64,000 bases of DNA from the NCBI RefSeq assembly GCF_900106945.1, contig NZ_FNNE01000001.1, positions 62,001 through 126,000 of the forward strand, in the 5' to 3' direction. Below the pieces are notes generated by a model. It was not told the DNA's origin and searched no databases. It saw nothing but the letters and a program-made list of their open reading frames with translations. This document shows, piece after piece, positions 25,225 through 35,011 of the stretch. The position numbers and the translations under genes are program-made. Source of the DNA: Marinobacter mobilis (GTDB lineage Bacteria > Pseudomonadota > Gammaproteobacteria > Pseudomonadales > Oleiphilaceae). How positions within the stretch are numbered: position 1 is the first letter of the stretch; every line of letters starts with the position of its first letter.

Positions 25225-28062
25225 TTGGATACGTCAGATTTCGTCATAGGACAACGCTGGGTCAGTCACAGTGATACCGGACTGGGCCTCGGCATTGTGA
25301 CGGAGGTTTCCGGTCGCCGGGTGACCCTGGGGTTCCCCGCGGCTGATGAGGAACGCACTTATGCCATCGACAGCGCTCCGTTGGCGCGGGTGGTGTTCCA
25401 GATCGGTGAAGAGATCGAAACCTTTGAGGGCGACCGGCTGACGGTTCGTGCAGTGGAAGACCTGGGCGGGGTCCTGCTCTATCACGCCGACGATGGCCGT
25501 GACGACCTCAAGCAGATTTCCGAGGTCCGGCTCAGCAGTGTGGTGAGCTTCTCGGCCCCTCAGCAACGGTTGTTTGCCGGGCAGTTTGACCGCAACGGTG
25601 CCTTCCGCCTGCGGGTGGCGGCGATGCAGCACCTGGACCGGCTGCGGGCTTCGCCAGCGCAGGGACTGATCGGGGCCCGTACCCAGCATCTGCCACACCA
25701 GATCCATATCGCCCATGAGGTGGCCAGTCGCTATGCGCCGCGGGTGTTGCTGGCGGATGAGGTGGGTCTGGGCAAGACCATCGAGGCCGGACTGGTCATT
25801 CATTACCAGTTACAGACGGAACGCGCCCGGCGGGTGCTGATTGTGGTGCCTGACTCCCTGGTGCACCAGTGGCTGGTGGAAATGCTGCGCCGCTTCAATC
25901 TGCGCTTTTCCATTGTCGACCAGAGCCATTACAACGACGACTATGAGTCCGGCGGTGATGAGCCGGAGCCGCAGGAGAATCCGTTCGAGGCCCAGCAACT
26001 GGTGCTGTGCAGCCTGGATTTCCTGACCCGCAACCGCCATGCCCAGCAGGATATGCTGGCCGCAAGCTGGGATTTGGCCGTGGTCGACGAAGCTCACCAT
26101 CTGGCCTGGAGCCCCGAGTCGGCGAGCCCGGAATATCAGGTGGTGGAGCGTCTGGCCGACATCAGCCGGGGGCTGTTGCTGCTGACCGCAACGCCGGAGC
26201 AGGTCGGGGTGGCTAGCCACTTTGCCCGGCTGCGATTGCTTGACCCTGCCCGCTTCCACAGTCTGGAGGCTTTTCAGGATCAGGAACAGGATTATGAGCG
26301 GGTCAATCAGGTGGTGCGCCGCCTGCTGGCCAATCCGCAAACCCCGGATGCCGCCGATCAGGACGTATTGAAGGCCTGGCTGGGGGATGATCTGGCTAAC
26401 CTGATGAAGGCAGAGCAGCCGGTAACGGCCATTGTGGATGCCCTGCTGGATCGTCACGGCACCGGGCGAGTGCTGTTCCGGAATACCCGCGCGGCCATTC
26501 AGGGCTTCCCCCAGCGCCAGCCAGAGCCGGTGCCACTGCCGTGTCCGGATATCTATCCAGAGGCCTCGGGGCTTGCCGGGCTGGCTCCGGAGCAGGGTGT
26601 TGCTGACGAGCTCTGGCTCGCCGAGGACCCGCGGGTGGCCTGGCTGGAAAAGACCCTGACGGGCCTCAAGCGGGAAAAGGTGGTGGTGATTTGCGCCCAC
26701 GCTGAAACCGCGATGGCGCTGGAATACCATCTCCAGTTGCGAGCGGGAATCCGCAGTGCGGCGTTCCACGAGCACCTGAGTCTGATCGAGCGGGACCGGG
26801 CCGCGGCCTATTTCGCTGAGAACGAACAGGGCGCTCAGGCGCTGATCTGCTCGGAAATCGGCAGTGAAGGCCGCAATTTCCAGTTTGCCCACCATCTGGT
26901 GCTGTTTGACCTGCCGGCCAACCCGGACCTGCTGGAGCAGCGCATTGGCCGCCTCGACCGCATTGGTCAGACTGAAACCATCCATATCCACCTGCCTTAT
27001 CTGCAGGGCACCGCCCAGGAAATCCAGTATCGCTGGTTCCAGGACGGGCTGAATGCCTTTGCCGAGAGCTGTTCCGTCGGTGTCGCTGTGCAGGAAACCC
27101 TGATGGAGGCCTGGCAGGCTGCGATCATTGGTAGCAATGGCGCTGACCTGCAGGCGCTGGTTGACGCTACCAGGGCCGAAGCTGATCGCTTGCGTACCTT
27201 GTTGCACAATGGCCGTGACGCGCTCATCGAACTGAATTCCTGCCGCCGCGAGCAGGCCGAGGCGCTGATCGCGCAGATCGAACAGGAGGAGTCGTCGGCC
27301 CAGGTGCGCGACTTCATGATGGAAGCCTGTGACATTCTCGGCGTCGACGTTGAAGATCATTCCGAGCATGCCGATATCCTGCGCCCGAGCGAACAGCGTC
27401 ATACCGGACACATCGCTGACCTGCCGGAAGATGGTCTGACGGTGACCTGGGACCGGCGCCAGGCGCTGGAGCGCGAAGACATGGCGTTCATGAGCTGGGA
27501 GCATCCGCTGGTGACCGGCGTGCTGGAATCGGTCACCAGTACCGATCTGGGCAAGGCTGCTCTGGCCAGCCTGTCCGTGAAGGGGCTGCCACCGGGAACC
27601 CTGTTGCTGGAAGGGTTGTTCAAGGTGCATTGCCCGTCCCCGGATGCCCTTCAGTTGTCCCGTTACCTGCCGTTGTCGCCGTTGCGGCTGCTGGTGGACG
27701 TGCGCGGGCGGGATCTGTCAGCGGCGCTGCCTCATGACCGTCTCAATGATCTGTGCTCCAACATCCGTCGCCGCACCGCTCAGGCCGTGGTGCCGAAGAT
27801 CCGGGCCGAGGTTGAAACCATGGTGGATCACATTGAGCGCCTGGCTGGAAAGCAGCTGGAACCATTGCGGGAGGCTGCTCTGGTGCGGGTCAGGACGTTC
27901 CTGCAACCGGAAATCCAGCGCTTACAGGCGTTGCGGCAAAGCAATCCGGCAATTCGCGATGAAGAAATCGATTTTTTCCGTGATCAGCTGGCGATGAGTG
28001 AAGAGGCTCTGGCCCGGGCGTCCCTTGAACTGGAAGGGATCCGTGTGATCGTTACGTCGTAA
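25225..28062 (+). CDS. rapA: RNA polymerase-associated SWI2/SNF2 ATPase RapA
   Basis: A 945-residue protein that recycles stalled RNA polymerase. The N-terminal tandem Tudor-like domains begin FVIGQRWVSHSDTGLGLG and match RapA. The helicase core follows: LADEVGLGKTIEAG (motif I), VDEAHH (motif II), LLTATPEQ (motif III), ICSEIGSEGRNFQFAHHLVLFDLP (motif V) and EQRIGRLDRIGQ (motif VI). The C-terminal RapA-specific region fills the rest; E. coli RapA is 968 residues. The start appears to be TTG 25225, four bases after a strong GGAGG; no ATG or GTG gives the conserved N-terminus, so translation may be tuned down. Confidence 0.93.
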   Translation: MDTSDFVIGQRWVSHSDTGLGLGIVTEVSGRRVTLGFPAADEERTYAIDSAPLARVVFQIGEEIETFEGDRLTVRAVEDLGGVLLYHADDGRDDLKQISEVRLSSVVSFSAPQQRLFAGQFDRNGAFRLRVAAMQHLDRLRASPAQGLIGARTQHLPHQIHIAHEVASRYAPRVLLADEVGLGKTIEAGLVIHYQLQTERARRVLIVVPDSLVHQWLVEMLRRFNLRFSIVDQSHYNDDYESGGDEPEPQENPFEAQQLVLCSLDFLTRNRHAQQDMLAASWDLAVVDEAHHLAWSPESASPEYQVVERLADISRGLLLLTATPEQVGVASHFARLRLLDPARFHSLEAFQDQEQDYERVNQVVRRLLANPQTPDAADQDVLKAWLGDDLANLMKAEQPVTAIVDALLDRHGTGRVLFRNTRAAIQGFPQRQPEPVPLPCPDIYPEASGLAGLAPEQGVADELWLAEDPRVAWLEKTLTGLKREKVVVICAHAETAMALEYHLQLRAGIRSAAFHEHLSLIERDRAAAYFAENEQGAQALICSEIGSEGRNFQFAHHLVLFDLPANPDLLEQRIGRLDRIGQTETIHIHLPYLQGTAQEIQYRWFQDGLNAFAESCSVGVAVQETLMEAWQAAIIGSNGADLQALVDATRAEADRLRTLLHNGRDALIELNSCRREQAEALIAQIEQEESSAQVRDFMMEACDILGVDVEDHSEHADILRPSEQRHTGHIADLPEDGLTVTWDRRQALEREDMAFMSWEHPLVTGVLESVTSTDLGKAALASLSVKGLPPGTLLLEGLFKVHCPSPDALQLSRYLPLSPLRLLVDVRGRDLSAALPHDRLNDLCSNIRRRTAQAVVPKIRAEVETMVDHIERLAGKQLEPLREAALVRVRTFLQPEIQRLQALRQSNPAIRDEEIDFFRDQLAMSEEALARASLELEGIRVIVTS

Positions 28063-28196
28063 CCGTCGCTGGGGTGTTGGCGAGGGCGACAATGATCGGG
28101 TAACGTGTTGCCAGACAATGTAAAAACTGTGGCACTGGCGGGTTGGGCCTGCCGGGCACAGTCATCCTCAGGATAACCAAAGGGAGTGAGGCTGCT

Positions 28197-30644
28197 ATGA
28201 GCTGGTTTCTGCTGTTTGTTGCACTTGCGGGATTGCTGACGGTGATGGCACGGGAGTCTGGTGCCAAGCCTGCTATTGCGGTGTTGGCCGGGGTTGGGGT
28301 GGTGTCCCTGTTGTTTGCCTCTACGACATTGGCATTGCTGCTGTTTGCCGGTGCCGCTGCGGTCGCTGCGGCGGGTCTGCCGGGGTTCCGCCAGAGCTGG
28401 TTGAGCGGACGAGTGTTCGAGCTGTTCAAGACCGTTGCGCCGAAGGTGTCCGCAACCGAGAAAACCGCGCTCGAAGCCGGCACTGTGGGTTGGGATGGCG
28501 AGCTGTTCAGTGGCCGCCCGGACTGGCATAACCTGCTGATCAACCGCAATACCGGGCTGACCGAGGAAGAGCAGGCGTTCGTCGACAATCAGTGCGAGAC
28601 GGCTATCGCCATGTGCAACGCCTGGGACATCGCGGTTGAGCGCGCTGATCTGCCCCAGGAGCTGTGGGATTTTCTCAAGAAGGAGAAATTCTTCGGCATG
28701 ATCATCCCCCGGTCCTACGGCGGTCTCGGCTTTTCCGCCAAGGCCCAGACCGCGGTGCTGCAGAAGCTGGCCCCGAACGAGTCCCTGATGGTTACCGTCG
28801 GTGTTCCCAATTCCCTGGGGCCGGGTGAGTTACTGCTGAAGTACGGTACCGAGGAACAGAAGAATCATTACCTGCCCAGGCTGGCGGATGGCCGGGATAT
28901 TCCCTGCTTTGGCCTTACCGGGCCGCGGGCGGGGTCGGACGCGACCTCTATCCCGGACACCGGCATCGTCTGCAAGGGCATCTACGATGGCAAGGAAGTG
29001 CTGGGGCTTCGCCTCAACTTCGAGAAACGCTGGATCACCCTGGCGCCCGTTGCCACCGTGGTCGGCCTGGCATTCCGCATGTTTGATCCGGACGGCCTGC
29101 TTGGCGAGACCCGGGATCATGGCATTACCTGTGCGCTGATCCCGCGGGAAACCGAGGGTATGGAAATCGGTCGCCGTCATTGCCCGGTCGGCAGTCCGTT
29201 CATGAACGGACCGATTATCGGTAAGGACGTGTTCATTCCCCTGGACTTCATTATTGGTGGCCCGGACATGGCGGGCCAGGGCTGGCGCATGCTGGTGGAA
29301 TGTCTGTCGGTGGGACGCTGCATTACCTTGCCGTCCGGGGCTGCCGGTGCGGCCGCCTATGCGGTGGGTACCGCGGGTGGCTTTACCAGAGTGCGGCGCC
29401 AGTTCAATACACCGGTGGCGGAAATGGAAGGGGTTCAGGAACCCCTGGCCCGGATCGCCGCCCATGCCTATATCGCCCGTGCGGCGGTGAACCAGACCGC
29501 CAATATGGTGGACAGTGGTGAGAAGCCTGCGGTGCCGTCTGCGATTCTCAAGTATCACCTGACCGAATTCCAGCGTCAGACGCTCACCGATGCGATGGAC
29601 GTACACGGCGGCAAAACCGTGACCCTGGGGCCAAAAAACTATCTCGGCACCAGCTACGCCGGTGCTGCGGTCTCGATCACGGTGGAAGGCGCTAACATCA
29701 TGACCCGCAGCCTGATGATCTTCGGTCAGGGCGCAATCCGCTGTCATCCGTATGTACTGCAGGAGCTGGCCGCCAAGGACAATGATGATCTCCTGGCGTT
29801 TGATGAGGCGTTCTTTGGCCACGCCGGGCTGATCTTCGGTAACGCAGCACGGGCCTTCACCCAGGCGCTTGGCGTCGGGCGTCCGGAGGTGCCGTTTGAC
29901 AGTGCATCCCGGCCCTACGCCCAAGGGGTGGCCCGGTTCAGTGCGGCCTTCGGCCTGTGCGCTGATGCCGCCATGACCACTCTGGGTGCCGAGCTGAAAA
30001 TGCGCGAGCTGCTGTCGGCGCGGCTGGGGGATGTACTGGCTAACCTTTACCTGTCGTCCATGGTGCTCAAGCACTGGTACGAATCCCAGCCGGTGGAAGC
30101 TGAGCAGGAGTTGATGGCGTACAGCCTGCAGATGCTTCTGCATCGGGCCGAAAATGCCCTCTCGGATTTTCTGCTCAATCTGCCAAACCGCCCGGTGGCG
30201 TGGGCATTGAGAGCGCTGACCCTGCCACTGGGCCGGCGCTGGCATGCGCCCGGCGATGAGTTGACCCGTACGGTGGCGCGAGCCATGTCCACCGACACCG
30301 CCTTGCGTGGCAGTCTGCTGGCAGGTGCCTGGACCGGTGAGGGTAACGGCTCCATTCAGAACCCGGTCGCCAGCTACAACAGCCTGCTGCAGGGCTATGG
30401 TCGTGCCGAAAGCCTGTACCGCAAGGTGGCACGGGCCTACGGCAAGGGTGAGCTGCCGGTGGAAGCGCTGCATCCGGAAGCGCGGGTGGAAGCGGCCTTG
30501 GCTGCCGGTATCCTCAGCGCCGAGGACGCTGATTTCATGCGCGATTTCGAAGAGCGGGTGCTGGACATGCTGATGGTGGACGATTTTGCCTTTGATGCAT
30601 TTGCCCGCAACCCGGAGACTCTCGTCAGGCATACGGCCGCATGA
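28197..30644 (+). CDS. fadE: Acyl-CoA dehydrogenase FadE
   Basis: An 815-residue FAD enzyme, one residue longer than E. coli FadE, catalysing the first step of fatty-acid beta-oxidation. Two N-terminal hydrophobic segments (about 2-20 and 24-60) anchor it to the membrane. The acyl-CoA dehydrogenase core follows, with CFGLTGPRAGSDATSIPD, FNTPVAEMEGVQEPLARI and the VEGANIMTRSLMIFGQGAIRCHPY stretch typical of the FadE family (with its extra C-terminal domain). I start at ATG 28197 behind AAGGGAG; 18 extra upstream codons are unrelated. crcB follows after 14 bp. Confidence 0.94.
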   Translation: MSWFLLFVALAGLLTVMARESGAKPAIAVLAGVGVVSLLFASTTLALLLFAGAAAVAAAGLPGFRQSWLSGRVFELFKTVAPKVSATEKTALEAGTVGWDGELFSGRPDWHNLLINRNTGLTEEEQAFVDNQCETAIAMCNAWDIAVERADLPQELWDFLKKEKFFGMIIPRSYGGLGFSAKAQTAVLQKLAPNESLMVTVGVPNSLGPGELLLKYGTEEQKNHYLPRLADGRDIPCFGLTGPRAGSDATSIPDTGIVCKGIYDGKEVLGLRLNFEKRWITLAPVATVVGLAFRMFDPDGLLGETRDHGITCALIPRETEGMEIGRRHCPVGSPFMNGPIIGKDVFIPLDFIIGGPDMAGQGWRMLVECLSVGRCITLPSGAAGAAAYAVGTAGGFTRVRRQFNTPVAEMEGVQEPLARIAAHAYIARAAVNQTANMVDSGEKPAVPSAILKYHLTEFQRQTLTDAMDVHGGKTVTLGPKNYLGTSYAGAAVSITVEGANIMTRSLMIFGQGAIRCHPYVLQELAAKDNDDLLAFDEAFFGHAGLIFGNAARAFTQALGVGRPEVPFDSASRPYAQGVARFSAAFGLCADAAMTTLGAELKMRELLSARLGDVLANLYLSSMVLKHWYESQPVEAEQELMAYSLQMLLHRAENALSDFLLNLPNRPVAWALRALTLPLGRRWHAPGDELTRTVARAMSTDTALRGSLLAGAWTGEGNGSIQNPVASYNSLLQGYGRAESLYRKVARAYGKGELPVEALHPEARVEAALAAGILSAEDADFMRDFEERVLDMLMVDDFAFDAFARNPETLVRHTAA

Positions 30645-30658
30645 TAGGGGAGTGCTGA

Positions 30659-31045
30659 ATGAACCTGTGGTGGTCATGTCTTGCCATCAGCCTGGGCGCG
30701 GTAATCGGTGCCAACCTGCGCTGGTTGCTGGGACTGTGGCTGAACAGCCCCTACCATGTGATCCCGGTGGGAACGCTGGTGGCAAACCTGACCGGGGGCT
30801 GGCTGATTGGTTTGCTGATCAGCTATTTCTCCCAGGGCTCCAGTCTGGCACCGGAATGGCGGTTGTTTGCCATTACCGGGCTGTGCGGAGCCCTGACCAC
30901 GTTCTCCACGTTTTCCCTGGAAATGTACGCTGCCCTGCAGGGCGGCAAATATCTGATGGCGGTGACCGGCAGTCTGGTTCACCTGATCGGCAGCTTGCTG
31001 ATGGTGGTGTTGGGGGTGATGACCTTCAACTGGCTCAAGGGCTGA
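30659..31045 (+). CDS. crcB: Fluoride channel CrcB/Fluc
   Basis: A 128-residue four-helix membrane protein that works as a dual-topology dimer to export fluoride. The conserved PVGTLVANLTGGWLIGLL and GLCGALTTFSTFSLE (phenylalanine-box region) are present. It lies 14 bp after fadE. No fluoride riboswitch can precede it at that spacing, so it is likely expressed with fadE rather than in response to fluoride. Confidence 0.92.
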   Translation: MNLWWSCLAISLGAVIGANLRWLLGLWLNSPYHVIPVGTLVANLTGGWLIGLLISYFSQGSSLAPEWRLFAITGLCGALTTFSTFSLEMYAALQGGKYLMAVTGSLVHLIGSLLMVVLGVMTFNWLKG

Positions 31046-31056
31046 GTAAGTTCACC

Positions 31057-31062
31057 TATAAT
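31057..31062 (+). promoter_or_regulatory. Candidate -10 of the cold-shock gene with a long leader
   Basis: A perfect TATAAT lies about 208 bases upstream of the cold-shock gene start, just after crcB. I find no good -35. If used, it would give a leader of about 200 nt, a length typical of cspA-type mRNAs whose structured leaders sense temperature. Confidence 0.35.
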
Positions 31063-31269
31063 ATTGAAAATGCTCTTGGCAAGGCCCGGAACTAAGAGTA
31101 GAGTGCTGAATTGAAGGAAAGATTTGCATGGCATTTCATGAATAAGACGTATCCCGCCGTAGTTCGTAGTGCATCGTCCTGTTTTTGATTCCAAGCGTTG
31201 AGTTTTTCCGTAACCGTCCGCCACATGAGCGTGGCGACAGCAATATGATTGATTTCAGGAAGTGTAAGC

Positions 31270-31476
31270 ATGTCTACTACTACCGGTACCGTTAAATTCT
31301 TCAACGAAGCAAAAGGTTTTGGTTTCATCACCCGTGAAGGTGGCCCGGACGTTTTTGTTCACTACAGCGCTATCCAAGGCAACGGTTTCAAGACCCTGGC
31401 CGAAGGTCAGCAGGTTGAATTTACCGTTACCCAGGGCCAGAAAGGTCCTCAGGCGGAGAACGTTGTTGCCCTGTAA
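31270..31476 (+). CDS. Cold-shock domain protein, CspA family
   Basis: A 68-residue OB-fold nucleic acid-binding protein. RNP1 is KGFGFI and RNP2 is VFVHYS, both complete. The length and N-terminus ([17 protein letters not shown]) match CspA-family members, which act as RNA chaperones. The gene has a long 5' leader and its own terminator, so it is probably monocistronic. Codon use is strongly biased, consistent with high expression. Whether it is cold-induced cannot be told. Confidence 0.94.
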   Translation: MSTTTGTVKFFNEAKGFGFITREGGPDVFVHYSAIQGNGFKTLAEGQQVEFTVTQGQKGPQAENVVAL

Positions 31477-31494
31477 TTGACAGGTGCTAACAGC

Positions 31495-31522
31495 AAAAAG
31501 GCAGCTTCGGCTGCCTTTTTTT
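31495..31522 (+). terminator. Intrinsic terminator of the cold-shock gene
   Basis: AAAAAGGCAGC, tetraloop TTCG, GCTGCCTTTTTTT. The run of seven T and the stable UUCG loop make this a strong terminator; on the other strand a five-T run gives weaker activity for the convergent hydrolase gene. Confidence 0.92.
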
Positions 31523-31566
31523 GTGCCTGGAGTTTGAGCCGTTGTCGGCTCTGAACTCCGACCGCG

Positions 31567-32364
31567 TCAGCGGTCGAAGAGGTCGTGATAGAACGCCAGA
31601 GTACCGCGCCAGGTGCGCTCGGCGGCCTGTCTGTCGTAACCGATGGGCATGCCGAAGCGTGTGGCGACCGCGTCGGCGTCCGGATTGCTGAATGAGTGTT
31701 TGACCCCGGGAAAGCTGGTCAGGGTCAGATCCACGCCGGCACTCTGCATTTCCTGCACCAGGGCGGCAACCTGATCGGCCGGCACCATCTGGTCCGCGCC
31801 CCCGGTATAGACCTGAACCCGGGCTTTAACCTGGCCGGGTTCGGCGTGAAGCGGGCTGGCGAGAGGGCCATGAATGCTGACCACGCCCGCCAGATCGAGC
31901 CCCATTCGCGCCATGTTCAGCACCACGGCGCCACCGAAGCAATAGCCCTGGGCGGCGATCCGGTCGGCATCCACGGTGGCGTGATCCTGCAGTAGCTGCA
32001 TGGCCGCTTCAAAGCGTTCCCGGATAGCTGCGCTGTTTTCGGTGGCTGCCTGCATGAAACGACGAGCATCATCGGGGTGGTCCGCGAGCTTGCCAGAACC
32101 ATACATGTCCAGGGCGAAGGCGGTGTAACCTTCGGTTGCGAGCTTTTCCGCCTGCTGGCGGGAAAACTCATTATGCCCCCACCATTCGTGAACAATCAGA
32201 ATGCCCGGCCGTTCGCCGCGGGTACGGTCGTCGTAGGCCAGATATCCGGTAAATTGCTCATCTCCGACCCGGTAGTGGATCTCTTCCGTCTGCAAGTCGG
32301 CCTGGGAGAGCATCGGAGTCATCGCCAGCAGGATCAGGGGTGACATAAGTGCTCGTGCTTTCAT
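31567..32364 (-). CDS. Exported dienelactone hydrolase-family protein
   Basis: A 265-residue alpha/beta hydrolase. An N-terminal hydrophobic segment with cleavage near SQA-DL (about residue 22) suggests export to the periplasm. The dienelactone hydrolase triad is present: nucleophile C142 in GYCFGG, His in GVKHSF and Asp upstream in YTGGADQMVP; Glu in VHEWWGHN (E60) is also family-typical. I start at ATG 32364, about seven bases after GAGGT; the upstream ATG at 32382 lies before that site. The substrate is unknown. The family often acts on cyclic esters or lactones. Confidence 0.85.
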   Translation of the reverse strand: MKARALMSPLILLAMTPMLSQADLQTEEIHYRVGDEQFTGYLAYDDRTRGERPGILIVHEWWGHNEFSRQQAEKLATEGYTAFALDMYGSGKLADHPDDARRFMQAATENSAAIRERFEAAMQLLQDHATVDADRIAAQGYCFGGAVVLNMARMGLDLAGVVSIHGPLASPLHAEPGQVKARVQVYTGGADQMVPADQVAALVQEMQSAGVDLTLTSFPGVKHSFSNPDADAVATRFGMPIGYDRQAAERTWRGTLAFYHDLFDR

Positions 32365-32521
32365 TGCATTACCTCGGGTCATGGGTTTTAGTTAAGTAAT
32401 CCTAGTCGTCATTGCGCCACCTTGCGCAACCGGATGGCCAGTTAGGACAGGCGGCGGTGATTGCTGGGGGGGGCGGCTACGTCACGGTAGTCAGAGCTGG
32501 CTGTAGAGGGAGGTGGCAACC

Positions 32522-33646
32522 ATGCTGGTCGGGGTTCCCAAGGAAATCAAGAACAACGAGTATCGGGTTGGGCTGACGCCTGCCTCGGTACGCGAACTGT
32601 GTCATCAGGGCCACCAGGTGTTGGTGGAGAGCCAGGCCGGCGCCGGGATCGGGTTCAGCGATGCTGATTACGGCGCTGCCGGGGCAACCCTGGTGTCCTC
32701 TGCCGAGGAGGTCTTTGCCCGGGCGGCGCTGATCGTCAAGGTCAAGGAGCCGCAAGTGCGGGAGCGTCAGCTGCTGACGCCGGAACAAACCCTGTTTACG
32801 TATCTGCACCTGGCGCCGGACCGTCCTCAAACCGACGACCTGCTGGCCTCCGGCGCGTTGTGCATTGCCTATGAAACGGTGACCGACCCCCACGGTCACC
32901 TGCCGCTGCTGGCGCCGATGTCGGAAGTGGCAGGACGAATGGCGGTGCAGGCCGGAGCTTATTGTCTGGAGAAGTCCATGGGTGGGCGGGGCGTGTTGCT
33001 CGGCGGTGTGCCCGGGGTCTCAGCGGCTCGGGTTACGGTGATTGGGGGTGGTGTGGTCGGCCGCAGTGCGGCCACCATTGCCATTGGTATGGGGGCAGAT
33101 GTGACCGTGCTGGACCGGGATCTGGAGGTGTTGCGGCACCTGGATCATGTCTACGGCAACCGCATCAAGACCCTGTTTTCGACCCGCGACGCCCTGGAGC
33201 AGGCGGTCGTCCAGGCTGACCTGGTGGTGGGAGCGGTACTGGTGCCCGGCGCCTCAACACCCCGGCTGGTTACCCGGGACATGTTACGGGCGATGGCGGA
33301 CGGCAGTGTGCTGGTGGATGTTGCCATCGATCAGGGCGGTTGTGCGGAAACGTCCCGGCCGACGACCCATGCAGACCCCACCTACATTGAAGAAGGCGTG
33401 GTGCACTACTGTGTCGCGAATATGCCTGGCGCGGTGGCACGAACCTCTGCCATGGCGCTCAATAACGCGACTCTGCCGTTTGTATTGGCGCTGGCCAACA
33501 AGGGCTCGCTGGCGGCACTTCGCGAGGATCCGTATCTGCGGGCGGGGCTCAACGTCGGCGCCGGTCAGGTGGTCCATCCCGGGGTCGCCGACGCCCACGG
33601 CTATCGCCCGGTGGCCGCCATGACGTTGCTCGATCAATTGACCTGA
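32522..33646 (+). CDS. ald: Alanine dehydrogenase
   Basis: A 374-residue NAD-dependent enzyme that interconverts L-alanine with pyruvate and ammonia. The N-terminal signature [18 protein letters not shown], the active-site His in TYLHLAPD, and the Rossmann motif [12 protein letters not shown] are all present; the family's usual length is about 371. The start is ATG 32522, eight bases after GAGGGAGGT. gst follows after 13 bp, so the two form an operon. Confidence 0.95.
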   Translation: MLVGVPKEIKNNEYRVGLTPASVRELCHQGHQVLVESQAGAGIGFSDADYGAAGATLVSSAEEVFARAALIVKVKEPQVRERQLLTPEQTLFTYLHLAPDRPQTDDLLASGALCIAYETVTDPHGHLPLLAPMSEVAGRMAVQAGAYCLEKSMGGRGVLLGGVPGVSAARVTVIGGGVVGRSAATIAIGMGADVTVLDRDLEVLRHLDHVYGNRIKTLFSTRDALEQAVVQADLVVGAVLVPGASTPRLVTRDMLRAMADGSVLVDVAIDQGGCAETSRPTTHADPTYIEEGVVHYCVANMPGAVARTSAMALNNATLPFVLALANKGSLAALREDPYLRAGLNVGAGQVVHPGVADAHGYRPVAAMTLLDQLT

Positions 33647-33659
33647 AGAAGGAGTGGCC

Positions 33660-34232
33660 ATGAAACTGGTTGGCTCGACAACCTCTCCCTATGCGCGCCG
33701 TATTCGCCTGTTGCTGGCGGATACGCCCCATGAGTTCGTCAATCTGGATATCTACGGCAGCGATCGGGACGAGTTGCGTCGGACGACACCAGCCCTGAAG
33801 ATCCCGATGCTGGTGGACAATAACCTGACCCTCTACGACTCACGGGTGATCGCCCGTTACCTTGGCCAGAAAATGGGGCTGCCGGCGCTGAGTTGGGATC
33901 AGGAAAACCTGCTGACCCTGGTGGATGCGGCCAACGATTCCTTTGTCAGCCTGTTGTTGTCGAAACGCTCCGGGATCGATACCGACCAGGATCTGCTGTT
34001 CTATAACCTCCAGCGTGAACGGGTGACGCGTTCGCTCACCGCTCTGGCCGATGCGGTGGATCGCGGAGCCTTCGACAATTGGGACTATCCGGCCATCTGT
34101 CTGTTCTGCCTGGTGGACTGGATCGACTTCCGCGAATTGCTGACGGGTGCCGATGCTCCCCGGTTGCTGGCGTTCCGCGACCATTGCCTTGCGCAGCCCG
34201 GCGTGTCCGCGACAGATCCACGCAACGGCTAA
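33660..34232 (+). CDS. Glutathione S-transferase family protein
   Basis: A 190-residue protein with an N-terminal thioredoxin-like domain (MKLVGSTTSPYARRIRLLL; the catalytic residue is Ser in SPYA) and an all-helical C-terminal domain. ALKIPMLVDNNLTLYDSRVIARYLGQ carries the glutathione gamma-glutamyl-binding SR motif. The reaction is unknown; members conjugate glutathione or act as peroxidases. It begins 13 bp after ald behind AAGGAG. Confidence 0.85.
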   Translation: MKLVGSTTSPYARRIRLLLADTPHEFVNLDIYGSDRDELRRTTPALKIPMLVDNNLTLYDSRVIARYLGQKMGLPALSWDQENLLTLVDAANDSFVSLLLSKRSGIDTDQDLLFYNLQRERVTRSLTALADAVDRGAFDNWDYPAICLFCLVDWIDFRELLTGADAPRLLAFRDHCLAQPGVSATDPRNG

Positions 34233-34279
34233 GCCGGAGTTGGAGCTTTTGCCAGATCTGGACTAGTTTTCTAGAGAGG

Positions 34280-34298
34280 TGTGACGGCTTCGTGACGG
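34280..34298 (+). repeat. Short direct repeat upstream of the Yip1-like gene
   Basis: GTGACGG occurs twice with an 11-bp period, the spacing used by OmpR/PhoB-family regulators, about 50 bases before the downstream start. The half-site does not match PhoB, so the regulator is unknown. Confidence 0.3.
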
Positions 34299-34347
34299 TG
34301 TGCCTTCACTACCCTTCTAACCTGAAAACATAATAAGGGGAACGGCT

Positions 34348-34959
34348 ATGCTCCTTGGACATGCGTTTGGTCTGTTTACCCACCCCGACGACGAGTGGGC
34401 ATCCATCCGGAAAGAGCACGAGACTCCCGCCAGGGTCTATGTGGCGTATGTGGTTCTGTTGGCCGCCATTGCGCCTGTCTGTGCCTATATTTCCACGGCC
34501 CACTTTGGTTGGACGGTGGGCAGTGACCGGCTGATCAAGCTGACAGAAATCAGCGCGCTGCAACTGAGTGTGCTGACGTACCTTGCCATGCTGGTAGGGG
34601 TCTTTGCATTGGGTTATGCCATCAACTGGATGGCACGTACCTACGGTGCCCGGGAAGAGCACAATGCGGCAAATGGGATTGCCCTGGCGGCCTATTCCTG
34701 TACGCCGCTGTTTCTCGCCGGATTTGCACTGCTGTACCCGGTGCCCTGGTTCAATGCCTTGGTGTTCCTGGGGGCGGCCGGTTACGGAGCCTGGCTGATG
34801 TATGACGGTTTGCCGATTGTGATGCAGATTCCCAAGGAGCGGGCGGTCATGTACGGCGGCGCCCTGCTGACGGTAGCGCTGGTGATCCTGGTATCCACGC
34901 GGGTCGGCTCGGTACTGCTGTGGAACCTGGGGTTAGGGCCGGTGTTCATCAGCGGGTAG
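34348..34959 (+). CDS. Yip1-domain membrane protein
   Basis: A 203-residue membrane protein with five hydrophobic segments and a hydrophilic N-terminus containing FTHPDDEWASIRKE, the hallmark of bacterial Yip1-domain (YIP1/DUF1282-like) proteins. NWMARTYG in the middle is also typical. The function is unknown. It starts behind AAGGGG and appears to have its own promoter, since 115 bp separate it from gst. Confidence 0.82.
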   Translation: MLLGHAFGLFTHPDDEWASIRKEHETPARVYVAYVVLLAAIAPVCAYISTAHFGWTVGSDRLIKLTEISALQLSVLTYLAMLVGVFALGYAINWMARTYGAREEHNAANGIALAAYSCTPLFLAGFALLYPVPWFNALVFLGAAGYGAWLMYDGLPIVMQIPKERAVMYGGALLTVALVILVSTRVGSVLLWNLGLGPVFISG

Positions 34960-35011
34960 GCCGCAGTTCCTGTCGCCGCCGCCCTGCCATGGGCTGGCGG
35001 CTATCCCTCCG

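Noticed and set aside
25810..27630. A 606-codon frame antisense to rapA
   Set aside because: A shadow of the strongly coding rapA strand, with no domain or start signal.
30645..30658. A fluoride riboswitch for crcB
   Set aside because: Only 14 bases separate fadE and crcB, too few for the aptamer.
28830..30677. A 615-codon frame antisense to fadE
   Set aside because: A shadow frame; fadE motifs on the other strand are complete.
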